A stretch of DNA of 41,756 bases from Lachnospiraceae bacterium UBA3282 (GCA_002361735.1 DETS01000021.1:34382-76137), one strand, 5' to 3'. Counted from the stretch's first letter, positions 32,654 to 40,861 are shown. The notes: generated from the letters alone by a model not told the origin. A program made the numbers and translations.

Positions 32654-32694
32654 GACCCCTGAGAAAAATTTTTTAATTTTTTTCTCAGGGGTCT
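32653..32694. terminator. Terminator hairpin between the fliS-chaperone end and fliC
   Basis: Perfect 16-base arms starting AGACCCCTGAG (32653-32668) and ending with its complement (32679-32694), around a ten-base AT loop. On the plus strand GTTTTTTAC follows; on the minus strand the U-rich part is inside the 3' arm. It ends the flaG-fliD-fliS transcript 18 bases after the last stop and insulates the fliC promoter. Confidence 0.75.
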
Positions 32695-32711
32695 GTTTTT
32701 TACTTATTCTA

Positions 32712-33188
32712 TTACTTCTTATTATCGTAGAACTGCGGATCTACAACATTCAGACGGTTCATATTATTATAGTAGTTTTGACTCGCCTTCATCTTAGAGG
32801 AAACCTTACCAATCTGCTGACGGCTCTTTTTGAACTGCGTCTCCGCCTGCAGCTTATTCCGCATCCTGGCAGCGTTAATGCCCACCACCTTCTCCGTGAT
32901 CTCGGCAATCAACTCCTGCATTCGCTTAATCTCCGCGTGGTAAGCCGCCTTGTTTTTGATCAGTTCCTCCCTGATCCTGTCATAGACCGACTCAAAACCC
33001 TCGTCCAGAAGCTCCAGTTTCTCCGCAAGTGCACCCATCCTGTCCGCGGAGGCATCCAGCGCTTCCACGTCCAGTTCTTCCTGCTTAAACATCGCTTCCT
33101 GCGCTTCGTTCTCCTTTATGATCTCGTCGAGGACCCGGCTCTTTTTCTCCAGGCTCTCCACCAGAATCTGTGCACTGCTCAGACCCAT
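32712..33188 (-). CDS. Flagellar export chaperone-like protein (FlgN/FliT-like)
   Basis: A 158-residue, almost entirely helical coiled-coil protein without membrane segments. It begins MGLSSAQILVESLEKKSRVL, and its C-terminal end SSKMKASQNYYNNMN resembles the unstructured tail of FlgN-type chaperones. It follows fliS by 12 bases in a flaG-fliD-fliS operon, the slot usually held by fliT or a chaperone of that kind. The likely role is keeping FliD or the hook-associated proteins unfolded before export. The family call rests on context and shape more than on sequence, so no symbol is given. Confidence 0.65.
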   Translation of the reverse strand: MGLSSAQILVESLEKKSRVLDEIIKENEAQEAMFKQEELDVEALDASADRMGALAEKLELLDEGFESVYDRIREELIKNKAAYHAEIKRMQELIAEITEKVVGINAARMRNKLQAETQFKKSRQQIGKVSSKMKASQNYYNNMNRLNVVDPQFYDNKK

Positions 33189-33200
33189 ACCGTCACCTCT

Positions 33201-33581
33201 CTACGCATGCTGATTATTCAGTCTCATGACCTCTTTCCAAGTATCCCGAACGCTTCGCAAGTGCATATTGACTTCTTCCAGGATTCCCGTATCCTTCTTG
33301 ATATTCGCCTGAAGCAGCCGCTGCAAAAGATACACATAAATCCGGTCAAAATCCTCCGCCACAGGATACTTGTGATCCAGCGTATTGCGAAACTCCTCGA
33401 TGATCCGCTGTGTCTTTTTAATGTTGATATGCGCTTTCTCAATCTCACCATGCTCAATCGCAACGATTGCGATATTGCAGAACTTGATTGCACCCTCATA
33501 GAGCATCAACGTGATCTCCGCCGGGGAAGCTGTCATGATTTTGTTTGTTGTGTATTCCGCGAAGGGATTACGTGCCGGCAT
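33201..33581 (-). CDS. fliS: Flagellin export chaperone FliS
   Basis: A 126-residue helical-bundle protein with the FliS signatures NPFAEYTTNKIMTASPAEITLMLYEGAIKF and AHINIKKTQRIIEEFRNTLD. It binds the C-terminus of flagellin in the cytoplasm, prevents premature polymerisation and delivers it to the export gate. In Firmicutes FliS also frees FliW from flagellin, which links it to the CsrA circuit encoded at 40.2 kb. AAGGAGGAG lies upstream of the ATG. Confidence 0.95.
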   Translation of the reverse strand: MPARNPFAEYTTNKIMTASPAEITLMLYEGAIKFCNIAIVAIEHGEIEKAHINIKKTQRIIEEFRNTLDHKYPVAEDFDRIYVYLLQRLLQANIKKDTGILEEVNMHLRSVRDTWKEVMRLNNQHA

Positions 33582-33640
33582 AGCTATTCTCCTCCTTGAT
33601 CCTACCTGCCATCTATTTTAGAACAGATACCCCTCAGGAA

Positions 33641-36106
33641 TCAACCCCCAAATAAGCTGGAAAGGGAGCTATTCTTGGATTCCAATTTCGCGAGCGCCGT
33701 CTCCATCGCCGAGAACTTCGCATACCACTTATCAATGTAAGCATTCAGCTTTTCTTCCTGCGTCTTGATCTTCTTGGTATAGTCGTCGTAGTCCTCTTTC
33801 ATCTTCTTGTCATTGTAGACCGTAAGCGCGCTGCTCATCTTAGAAGGGGACATCTTTTCCGCAATCGTATCATGCAGATTGTTTGACAGCTTTGTAAAGA
33901 ATTCCATCACCTTCTCAGGCTCTTTGGAAATCATGCCGCGCAAATCAAGCTTTCCGGACTCCTGTTCCCAGCTGAGCGGATCGTCCTTATCCCCAAGAAT
34001 ATGATAGGCGTTTCTCTCATTGTCCTTCGCCTTGAAATAGCTCTGTGTCTCAATACCGAAATCTGCGAGAGAATATGACCTGCCGCCGATATTCATGGTC
34101 ATCATCATATCCATTCTCATGGCAGAAGATACATCGCTCAGAGTAGAATCTCTGCGCAGCAGAGAATCCTTAATCTTCTTTTCCCACTCCTCAACTTCCG
34201 TGTCAGTCAGAGCATCCTTCTCCTCGGAAGTAAGCGGCTCATAACCCTTAGAGGATTCCGCATTATAGAGGGTATCCATCTCGATCATCAGATCGCTGTA
34301 CGACTTGATGAAGTCCTTGATCATATCGTAGACGCCGTCCGTATCGGTCTTCGTGGATACGGTGACTTCCTTATCCGTCTTCTCCAGAGCCGTGAGCGTC
34401 ACACCGTTGATCGTCAATGTATCGGTAGAGGAGGTATAAGTAACGCCGTCCATCACGATCTTAGCATCCTCGCCCTCTACCTTTGTGCCCTGTGCATCGG
34501 CAAGCATGGTACTGCCCGTATTCAGCGTACCGTCAGCCTGACGCACATCTTTCATAATCTTCTGCGCCTCAAGCACTCTCTTATTAAATTCCTCAGCTAC
34601 CGCCTTGCTCGTCTCACCCTGACCGATCGCAACCGCATTGCCGGCAGCGTCCTTCTCCTGATAAGTCTCCTTACCATTCTCGTCCTTGTTGTAGTCAAAC
34701 TGTGCATTGTTTGCCGTAATCTTATCGAGATTCCCTTTCTTTTGCTCTGCGGTGTCGTTAAAAGCGCTGTAAACACTGTAAACTTCCTGCGCAACCTTGA
34801 TATCAGCCTTCTTGTCGCTGACATCCTTAGAAGCCGCCGCGACAGCATCCTCAGCATCCTTCACCGCCTGCTTCTTCGCAGCGTTTTCGCTGTCCGCCGC
34901 CAGATCATCCCGCGCCTGTTTGAGGGCATCCTGCTTATCTTTCAGTGTATCCTGTAAAGTCTTCAGCTCGCCCGTCAAACCGCCGGTGCGCTCATATACC
35001 GGATTTCCATCCTTATCCTTTACGGGCTGTCCTTTATCATCTTCAACCGGTTTCGTCGTATCTTCTGTACCGTAAATCTTGTCATACAGTATTTTTGCCG
35101 CAGCCTTGATCTCAGCCTGATCGGAAGCATCGTCCTTATCCCAGGTACTGTCATAACCAGCCAGTTGAAGATAAGTCTTATGCGCAGTGTATTCCCCATC
35201 CTTATCTGCATCGATGACACCCATCGCATTCAGATTCATCTGGTTCGCCTTATCGCAGTTCTCATTCTCTTTTGCCAGCTTATCGTTCTCAGCCTTCAGC
35301 GCTTTCAGGCGTCTTAAAGTCTCCTCCTCGATCACCTTCTTGTAATCCGCCGTATAAGCCGAATCCGGATACGCGGGGGGCGTCGCGCCCGATGTGAGAT
35401 CGGTAGTCAGATACTTGGACCAGACGTCATACTCGCCGCCTGCCGCCGTCAGCTTCTCCAAATCGGTTGAGGACAGCAGCTTTAACGCTTTCAGCGCTTC
35501 CGTGCCGCCTGCGTCATTGCCCGTCAGGAAGAACTCACCCTCCTTACCGGATGCCCAGGAGCTTAAGTAAATACGCTGATTATCCTGATCGAAATTGGCT
35601 TTCAGTGCGGTGTTGTTATTGATTGCCTTCACGAAGTCATTGATCTTCATGTTTTCGTCAACATTCACGTCAACATAGTTGCCTGCGGCATCGCTGAGAC
35701 GGATGCTGCCGGAACCGCTAAAACCAAGCTGCTTCAGAGTAGCGTTTCCCGTGTAATGCGTACCGTTCTTTGCCAGACTTCCGCTGGTGATGGATGCCTG
35801 CCTGGAAAGCTGCTCTACCTTCACCTTATGCGTGCCGTCCATGGTGCCGCCTGATACCTGAAGGGCATTGGTATTCGACACGGTCGTCTTCTTTTTCAGA
35901 TAAGAAGACTGCATCCGCAAATCATCCAGCTTCTGGTAGAAACTGTAGATCTTTGTATTCAGGGACTTCCACGCATCCTGTTTCCAGGAAAGCTTGGTCT
36001 GTGCCTTTACCAGTTTGTTTTTCTTAGCGCTCTGAGCCGAAGCCAGCTCGTTAATGATACTCTCGGTGTCAAGTCCCGAGTACATACCTGTGATTCTGAT
36101 AGCCAT
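33641..36106 (-). CDS. fliD: Flagellar hook-associated protein 2 (filament cap)
   Basis: An 821-residue filament cap protein, long for the family (commonly 450-700). The N-terminal FliD_N part is clear (GMYSGLDTESIINELASAQ, KLSWKQDAWKSLNTKIYSFY), as is the C-terminal FliD_C part (YDMIKDFIKSYSDLMIEMD, then MDMMMTMNIGGRSYSLADFGI and the final coiled coil). Between them, about residues 255-520 form a large, charged, mostly coiled-coil insertion (KLAKENENCDKANQMN, LKDKQDALKQARDDLAADSE) that should add an outward domain on the cap. It is second in the flaG operon, with AGGAGGAG before the ATG. Confidence 0.95.
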   Translation of the reverse strand: MAIRITGMYSGLDTESIINELASAQSAKKNKLVKAQTKLSWKQDAWKSLNTKIYSFYQKLDDLRMQSSYLKKKTTVSNTNALQVSGGTMDGTHKVKVEQLSRQASITSGSLAKNGTHYTGNATLKQLGFSGSGSIRLSDAAGNYVDVNVDENMKINDFVKAINNNTALKANFDQDNQRIYLSSWASGKEGEFFLTGNDAGGTEALKALKLLSSTDLEKLTAAGGEYDVWSKYLTTDLTSGATPPAYPDSAYTADYKKVIEEETLRRLKALKAENDKLAKENENCDKANQMNLNAMGVIDADKDGEYTAHKTYLQLAGYDSTWDKDDASDQAEIKAAAKILYDKIYGTEDTTKPVEDDKGQPVKDKDGNPVYERTGGLTGELKTLQDTLKDKQDALKQARDDLAADSENAAKKQAVKDAEDAVAAASKDVSDKKADIKVAQEVYSVYSAFNDTAEQKKGNLDKITANNAQFDYNKDENGKETYQEKDAAGNAVAIGQGETSKAVAEEFNKRVLEAQKIMKDVRQADGTLNTGSTMLADAQGTKVEGEDAKIVMDGVTYTSSTDTLTINGVTLTALEKTDKEVTVSTKTDTDGVYDMIKDFIKSYSDLMIEMDTLYNAESSKGYEPLTSEEKDALTDTEVEEWEKKIKDSLLRRDSTLSDVSSAMRMDMMMTMNIGGRSYSLADFGIETQSYFKAKDNERNAYHILGDKDDPLSWEQESGKLDLRGMISKEPEKVMEFFTKLSNNLHDTIAEKMSPSKMSSALTVYNDKKMKEDYDDYTKKIKTQEEKLNAYIDKWYAKFSAMETALAKLESKNSSLSSLFGG

Positions 36107-36126
36107 TGTCGTCTCCTCCTAACTGC

Positions 36127-36588
36127 CTATCGTTTTTCATCCACAAGAATACCCGCCATCTCCCAAATTCTGGCGATCATGTCAAGGGTTTTCTCCGGAG
36201 GAAATTCTTTGATGACTTCCTTCGTCTCCTTATCCATGATCTTGATCATGATTCTGTTAGTGTCCTCGTGAACGCCAAAAACAGCTTCTTCGTTACTGTT
36301 ATTGATCTTTCTGTTCATTTCCGCGATCGCTTTTTTGAGCTGTTCAGACTGCTGCTGCGCCTGCGCCTGTCTGGAAGTTGCCGCCTGCTGCTGGCTTCCG
36401 CTGCCGCCGCTCTCGCTTTCATTTTCATTTTCAGTCTGCGGTCTCGTCACGGATGCGGTCGTCGTATCTACATTGACCGTCTGACCGTCCGCCGGAACTT
36501 CCATGTTCACCGGTGCCACTGGCTGGGGTTTCTCTACTGCCTGTGCCTGATATGTCATGACACTGTTTAATGGTTCAATTGTTGCCAT
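36127..36588 (-). CDS. flaG: FlaG family flagellar protein
   Basis: A 153-residue protein. A Gln/Ser/Glu-rich, probably disordered N-terminal part (residues 1-95) is followed by the FlaG domain (VFGVHEDTNRIMIKIMDKE, VIKEFPPEKTLDMIARIWE). FlaG influences filament length and usually sits ahead of fliD, as here. A TTG two codons upstream (36594) is in frame, but the ATG at 36588 lies 9 bases after GGAGG and is the likelier start. First gene of the operon, behind a sigma-28 promoter. Its ribosome binding site sits in a predicted CsrA hairpin. Confidence 0.92.
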   Translation of the reverse strand: MATIEPLNSVMTYQAQAVEKPQPVAPVNMEVPADGQTVNVDTTTASVTRPQTENENESESGGSGSQQQAATSRQAQAQQQSEQLKKAIAEMNRKINNSNEEAVFGVHEDTNRIMIKIMDKETKEVIKEFPPEKTLDMIARIWEMAGILVDEKR

Positions 36589-36593
36589 CGTCA

Positions 36594-36609
36594 ATCACCT
36601 CCGTGTGAT
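36594..36609 (-). promoter_or_regulatory. Probable CsrA hairpin masking the flaG ribosome binding site
   Basis: In the mRNA, ATCAC and GTGAT form a five-pair stem around the hexaloop ACGGAG, an A-N-GGA core. The loop GGAG and the 3' arm are the flaG Shine-Dalgarno sequence (GGAGGTGAT), so folding hides it and CsrA could lock it. Confidence 0.65.
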
Positions 36610-36688
36610 ATTTGTAAAAAACTGATTGGAATCGTCTCACGATAGCATCTGCCGCAGGCGTGCAGACAGACGCAATCTCTTGTAATCT

Positions 36689-36715
36689 ATATCGGAAAAA
36701 AACGATATAAATTTA
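36689..36715 (-). promoter_or_regulatory. Sigma-28 promoter of flaG-fliD-fliS
   Basis: On the minus strand TAAA (36712-36715), 15 bases, TCCGATAT (36689-36696). Like the fliC promoter it holds an internal dyad, TATATCG-N8-CGATATA (36688-36709). Confidence 0.85.
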
Positions 36716-36733
36716 GGAAAACCGCAAAAATAG

Positions 36734-36762
36734 TTTAAAAACTTAAAAACATCCTCTATAAT
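36734..36762 (+). promoter_or_regulatory. Sigma-A promoter for glycosyltransferase block 2
   Basis: TTTAAA (36734-36739), a 17-base spacer, and TATAAT (36757-36762). It is divergent from the flaG promoter with about 20 bases between the two -35 boxes. So the sugar-modifying genes appear to be read by the housekeeping sigma factor, not sigma-28. Confidence 0.65.
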
Positions 36763-36812
36763 AAAGATAAATTTTTTGAAAGCAGAACTGTTTCATCGGA
36801 GGAAATTTTTTT

Positions 36813-37946
36813 ATGAACCGCTATAAAATGTGCATGATTCCGGCACTCCCTTTGGAAAACGTGCAGCTTATGAAAGATCGGGTCGTTTTCCCATACGCGT
36901 GTTTTCGCGCATTCGGAGAAAGCCTGCGGCTCGTCACAAAGAGCACGGGAAACTACCCCTATCTCTCCTATCTGGAGGGTGCGCAGCTTGTGACTTTGCC
37001 TGAGGAACAGCCCCATATGGAAGCGGCAGTCCACTATGTATCCGAGCACGCGGACGAGATCGACCTGCTCTTTCTTTTTGGCGCAAGGGGCGAGTATATG
37101 GAGCTTGCACCCACTTACAAAGCGCTGCGCCCGGACGGCATCCTCTACCTGAAACTGGACGCCAACATCGACTGGATGAGCGCTTTGCCGCTGTTTCACA
37201 AGCCCTTTGCCGACTTTTTACAAAGCTGTGATATCATCAGCTGCGAGAGCAGACTGCTCCAGACCTTACTCTATAAAAAATGGCAACGTCCCGTGGAGTA
37301 CATCCCCAACGGCGTTTACTATCCTCTCTACCCTGCAACCGACGATGTTCGTTATGAGGAAAAAGAAAATATCATCCTCACGGTGGGACGGCTGGGCGAT
37401 GTCCAGAAAAATTCTCTGCTGCTGCTCTACGCCTACGCGCTGGCTTTTCCTAACCTAAAAGAGTCCTGGGAGCTTGTGATGGTGGGCAGCATCACGCCGG
37501 AATTTCAGGCTGATTATGAGGATTTCTGCAAGCGTTTCCCGCCCCTTGCTCCGCATGTCCGTCTGACCGGAAATATCGCGGACAAGCAGGAACTCTATCG
37601 ATACTACAAAAAAGCCAAAGTTTTTGCCCTGTCCTCCTGCGGGGAAGGCGGCAGCCCCAATGTCTTTTCCGAGGCGGCTGTTTTCGGCTGCAGCGTCATT
37701 ACCACCGGCGTGGATGCCGCCGCGGATATGACCGATAACGGTCGGGTCGGCAGGATTTCACCGGACTTAGAGGACTTTGACGGCTATGCAAAAGAACTGA
37801 CCGCTCTGTGCAATGACGCCGATTATCTCGCCCGCAACTTTCACGAGATGCGGACTTATATCAAAGAGTATTTCGACTATGAACGGCTGGCTGACCGGCT
37901 GCGCATGTTGATCGAACTGCAGGCACTGAAAAGGAGATCGTCATGA
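36813..37946 (+). CDS. GT4-like glycosyltransferase (GT-B fold)
   Basis: A 377-residue soluble enzyme. The C-terminal half has the family 4 pattern: IILTVGRLGDVQKNSLLLL, LVMVGSITPE, VRLTGNIADKQELYRYYKKAKVFALSS, and the acidic nucleotide-sugar site EGGSPNVFSEAAVFG, in which the two glutamates are nine residues apart, one more than in the usual motif. The N-terminal acceptor half matches nothing I can name. GGAGG lies upstream of the ATG. It is first in a three-gene block, divergent from flaG-fliD-fliS, and its stop overlaps the next start by 4 bases. Confidence 0.85.
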   Translation: MNRYKMCMIPALPLENVQLMKDRVVFPYACFRAFGESLRLVTKSTGNYPYLSYLEGAQLVTLPEEQPHMEAAVHYVSEHADEIDLLFLFGARGEYMELAPTYKALRPDGILYLKLDANIDWMSALPLFHKPFADFLQSCDIISCESRLLQTLLYKKWQRPVEYIPNGVYYPLYPATDDVRYEEKENIILTVGRLGDVQKNSLLLLYAYALAFPNLKESWELVMVGSITPEFQADYEDFCKRFPPLAPHVRLTGNIADKQELYRYYKKAKVFALSSCGEGGSPNVFSEAAVFGCSVITTGVDAAADMTDNGRVGRISPDLEDFDGYAKELTALCNDADYLARNFHEMRTYIKEYFDYERLADRLRMLIELQALKRRSS

Positions 37947-38923
37947 TCACAAAGATAACCGACACCTGTATCAGTCTGGAAGACGGTACGGAAACCTTCA
38001 CCCTTTTGGAAAAACCGGTTTTCCCTCATTTTCATGATAACGTCACGAAAAGGCCCTATATCTCTTCCTATTACGAAGCGGGAGAGAGCATTTGGGCATA
38101 CTGTCAGGCAAGCTTGGAAACTTTAGCGGATTTATGCCATGACGACCCCTGCTTTGGCTGTTATGCCATGATCTTCCGCAGACTCTTTCCCTTGCTGCTC
38201 TCCTCCGGTCAGGCAAAAAACGTGATATCCTACGGTCTGCCTGCGGACCATGGCGCCTGTCAGGTCTTCCAAAATTTCATGAGCTTTTTGCAGGAAGGGA
38301 ACGCGCTGACGGCGCTGCCTCAAAGCATTTTTTCCTTTGTGAGCCTTAATGCGCACACCGGTCACGCCTTCCTCTATTATTTGGACGCCTTTCCATCCCC
38401 GGCCGCAGTCTGCGACGCCATCTGCAAAGTCAAACCGGGCGGCATCCTCATTCTCTATACGATAAAGGAGACTTTACCCGCGGAACTGACCGCCCTCTGC
38501 GCACGCGCCGAAAAAGACAGCTTCAGCGCCTGCACACTCTATACGCTGACCGTGAATGAAGCGATTATGGAATATGCGCACGAAAACGGCACCGAGGCAT
38601 TTCTGCTTTGCCGCTCCGCTGAAATCACCAAGCGGGCAAATGACCTGCAGCCCCTGCTGCAAGCCTTGCTTGCCGGTGCGGCGCTGCCCGATGACGCCCG
38701 GCTCATCGCTGCGGCGATTCTGCAGCAAACGGAGGAAATCCTTCTTTCCGTCTATGATTTTTTGGAAAACGACGAGCTTCCCATCCGCGCAAACAACCTA
38801 AAGGAAGCCATCCTCAACTATTCCGTAGGCATAAACGGCTCGTATGACCTCACCGCCTATCTCGAAAAACTGACACAAGCGTCAGAAACCTTTTTTACCG
38901 CCATCCAAAAGGAGTTTTCCTGA
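37943..38923 (+). CDS. Unrecognised protein in the glycosyltransferase operon, 326 residues
   Basis: No family recognised. It is soluble, with no signal peptide or membrane segment. Two stretches hint at a Rossmann-like fold: KNVISYGLPADHGACQVF in the place of a methyltransferase motif I, though without the usual glycine pattern, and ICKVKPGGILILYTI, which resembles the PGG strand after the SAM site. A divergent sugar- or peptide-modifying enzyme is possible but unproven. The C-terminal 110 residues are helical. AAGGAG lies before the ATG, which overlaps the preceding stop (ATGA). It is separated from the next gene by one base, so it must serve the same pathway as its two glycosyltransferase neighbours. 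Confidence 0.75.
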   Translation: MITKITDTCISLEDGTETFTLLEKPVFPHFHDNVTKRPYISSYYEAGESIWAYCQASLETLADLCHDDPCFGCYAMIFRRLFPLLLSSGQAKNVISYGLPADHGACQVFQNFMSFLQEGNALTALPQSIFSFVSLNAHTGHAFLYYLDAFPSPAAVCDAICKVKPGGILILYTIKETLPAELTALCARAEKDSFSACTLYTLTVNEAIMEYAHENGTEAFLLCRSAEITKRANDLQPLLQALLAGAALPDDARLIAAAILQQTEEILLSVYDFLENDELPIRANNLKEAILNYSVGINGSYDLTAYLEKLTQASETFFTAIQKEFS

Positions 38924-38924
38924 C

Positions 38925-40109
38925 ATGGAAATTCTATTTTACCGCTACAACAGCATATGCGAACCCGCCGTCATCAGCGCTTTTGAAAGTTTCGGCATCA
39001 CAGTGCACACGGAGGAGCTGGAGATGCACGAAAAACAGGCTGCACCCAGTGCGTGTGTGGAAGCGGTGAGCGGCTGGATTCTCAAACAGCCTTTGGCGTT
39101 CGTGTTCAGCATCAATTTTTTCCCTGCCATCTCCTACACCTGTGAACGCCTGAAAGTGCCGTATGTCTGCTGGACTGTGGACAGTCCCGTGCCGGAGTTT
39201 TTTTCAAATGCACTGAAAAATACGTATAACCGTATTTTTCTCTTTGACAGAGCACAGTACGAATTTTTTTCACCCGTCAACCCGTCCTGCATCCACTATC
39301 TGCCTCTGGCTGCCGATGTCAAGCAGTTTGAGAAGACGGTTCTCTCCATGACCGAGGCGGATTACACCGTTTATGGGGCGGAAGTATCTTTCGTCGGCTC
39401 CCTCTACACGGAAAAATGCCGCTATGACAGCCTCGCCCTCTCCGATCACACCAGAGGGTATGTGGACGGGCTGATGGAGGCACAGCTGCGGGTCTATGGC
39501 TATAACCTGATCGCGGATACTTTGACCGAATCAGTCATTCAGGAGATTATGACTGCCGATCCGCAGCGTTACCGTGGAGAAGACCTGCGCGAAGGCGTGG
39601 AGCGATATCTCACCGCGCACCAATATATCGGCATGAAGCTTGCCGCCGTGGAGCGGGAACGCACCCTGCAGCGCCTCTCAGAACATTTCCCCGTCACCCT
39701 CTATACCAGGAGCGACGCTTCCTCCCTCCCCCGCGTGGACTGTCGGGGCGGGGTGCGCACTCTGACCGAAATGCCAAAAGTCTTTCAGGCAAGCCGCATC
39801 AACCTGAATATGACCATGCGCCCCATCGAGACCGGGCTGTCTCAGCGTATCTGGGACGTCCTTGCCTGCGGCGGCTTCCTCCTCACCAATTATCAGTCGG
39901 AAATCCCCGAATATTTTGAGATTGGAAAAGAGCTGGAAACCTATGAGTCAATGGAAGAATTAGAAGAAAAGGTGCGGTATTACCTCGCCCATGAGGAGGA
40001 GAGAATAGAAATCGCTATTAACGGATACGAGAAAGTGGCGGCGCATCATTCCTATGAGATGCGGCTCGCGCAGATGATTAAAATTCTAACAAACAATATG
40101 CCATCATAA
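38925..40109 (+). CDS. CgeB-like glycosyltransferase (DUF3880 plus Glyco_trans_1_2), second copy
   Basis: A 394-residue paralogue of the enzyme at 25743. Matching blocks include MEILFYRYNSI against MKILFIEWASF, FSINFFPAISYTCERL against SFNYFPLVSNVCKRE, SFVGSLYTE in both, GYNLI in both, and the C-terminal RINLNMTMRPIETGLSQRIWD with GGFLLTNYQSE. AAAGGAG lies before the ATG. Last gene of block 2, convergent with csrA. Having one CgeB-like enzyme in each block suggests either two arms of the same glycan or one enzyme per acceptor. Confidence 0.82.
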   Translation: MEILFYRYNSICEPAVISAFESFGITVHTEELEMHEKQAAPSACVEAVSGWILKQPLAFVFSINFFPAISYTCERLKVPYVCWTVDSPVPEFFSNALKNTYNRIFLFDRAQYEFFSPVNPSCIHYLPLAADVKQFEKTVLSMTEADYTVYGAEVSFVGSLYTEKCRYDSLALSDHTRGYVDGLMEAQLRVYGYNLIADTLTESVIQEIMTADPQRYRGEDLREGVERYLTAHQYIGMKLAAVERERTLQRLSEHFPVTLYTRSDASSLPRVDCRGGVRTLTEMPKVFQASRINLNMTMRPIETGLSQRIWDVLACGGFLLTNYQSEIPEYFEIGKELETYESMEELEEKVRYYLAHEEERIEIAINGYEKVAAHHSYEMRLAQMIKILTNNMPS

Positions 40110-40130
40110 TTTTGCTCTGTGCGTCGCAGC

Positions 40131-40166
40131 GGGGTATATATGACACTCTTGTCATATATACCCCGT
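40131..40166. terminator. Hairpin between GT block 2 and csrA
   Basis: Perfect 16-base arms starting CGGGGTATATATG (40131-40146) with the complement at 40151-40166 and a four-base loop. It sits between convergent genes and is a strong stem, though no clear T-run follows on either strand. Confidence 0.7.
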
Positions 40167-40180
40167 TCATCACTTACCTA

Positions 40181-40399
40181 TCAGCCTAGTAAATTCTTTA
40201 ATGCTTCCATTCCGCCCACATCCCCGGCTTCCTTGTTCGCATTCTGAATCTGCACATAAACTTCTTTCCGGTACACAGGTACTTCTCTGGGTGCGCTGAT
40301 GCCGAGCTTTACCTGTTCGCCCTTGATCTCAAGCACCGTAACCTCTACGTTATTGTTGATCACGAGGGCTTCGTTCTTTTTTCTGGATAAAGCTAACAT
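40181..40399 (-). CDS. csrA: Carbon storage regulator CsrA (translational repressor)
   Basis: A 72-residue RNA-binding dimer. The N-terminal strand MLALSRKKNEALVI and the VKLGISAPREVPVYRKEVY segment hold the RNA-contact residues (Leu4 region and the conserved Arg after AP). The C-terminal tail is slightly long, as in Firmicutes CsrA that binds FliW. It represses translation of flagellin mRNA in Bacillus; here the fliC and flaG leaders show fitting sites. It starts directly after the fliW stop codon, with the ribosome binding site inside fliW. Confidence 0.96.
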   Translation of the reverse strand: MLALSRKKNEALVINNNVEVTVLEIKGEQVKLGISAPREVPVYRKEVYVQIQNANKEAGDVGGMEALKNLLG

Positions 40400-40861
40400 T
40401 TACTCACCCGCCTTTTCTTTGTTTTTATTTAAGATATCATAGATGGGGAACTTCACCTGATACTCGTCCCCCTCCACAATCACCTGTGTGCCGAGTCTCT
40501 GCGCCGCGTTGATTACAATCGGTCCTTTCAGATTCACTGACATTTTCGTCAGATCCTTGGGCACCGTCACCGTCACCATCACCAGAAGCTCCTCCGGCAC
40601 CAGTTCGCCGATATTTTTCAGAAGCTCGTCATCTACCTCGGGATTGTAGTCAGGACGCACGATCAGCGGATCCATCACAGGCATCGCAAACGCCGGCTCC
40701 TGGATGGACTGCAGCCAGTGAATCGTATCCGTGCCCTTCTCCTCATCATGGATCAGCGCAAAATCCTGCAGATCCGGGAATCCTATGATGCCGCTCGGAA
40801 AATGAATGAGCTTCTCATCATCGATCGTGATCTCTCCAAATACCCTCGTTGTAATCTGCAT
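40400..40861 (-). CDS. fliW: Flagellar assembly factor FliW (CsrA antagonist)
   Basis: A 153-residue FliW with the family motifs TTRVFGEITIDDEKLIHFPSG, IIGFPDLQDFALI and VTVPKDLTKMSVNLKGPIVIN. FliW binds either flagellin or CsrA: when flagellin is being secreted, FliW is free, binds CsrA and relieves repression of flagellin synthesis. It lies between flgL and csrA, the standard order of Firmicutes. AAAGGAAA stands a few bases before the ATG. Confidence 0.96.
   Translation of the reverse strand: MQITTRVFGEITIDDEKLIHFPSGIIGFPDLQDFALIHDEEKGTDTIHWLQSIQEPAFAMPVMDPLIVRPDYNPEVDDELLKNIGELVPEELLVMVTVTVPKDLTKMSVNLKGPIVINAAQRLGTQVIVEGDEYQVKFPIYDILNKNKEKAGE

Noticed and set aside
36796..36812. CsrA hairpin before the GT4-like gene
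   Set aside because: TTTC-ATCGGAG-GAAA would need a seven-base loop and a weak four-pair AU-rich stem; much poorer than the fliC and flaG sites.
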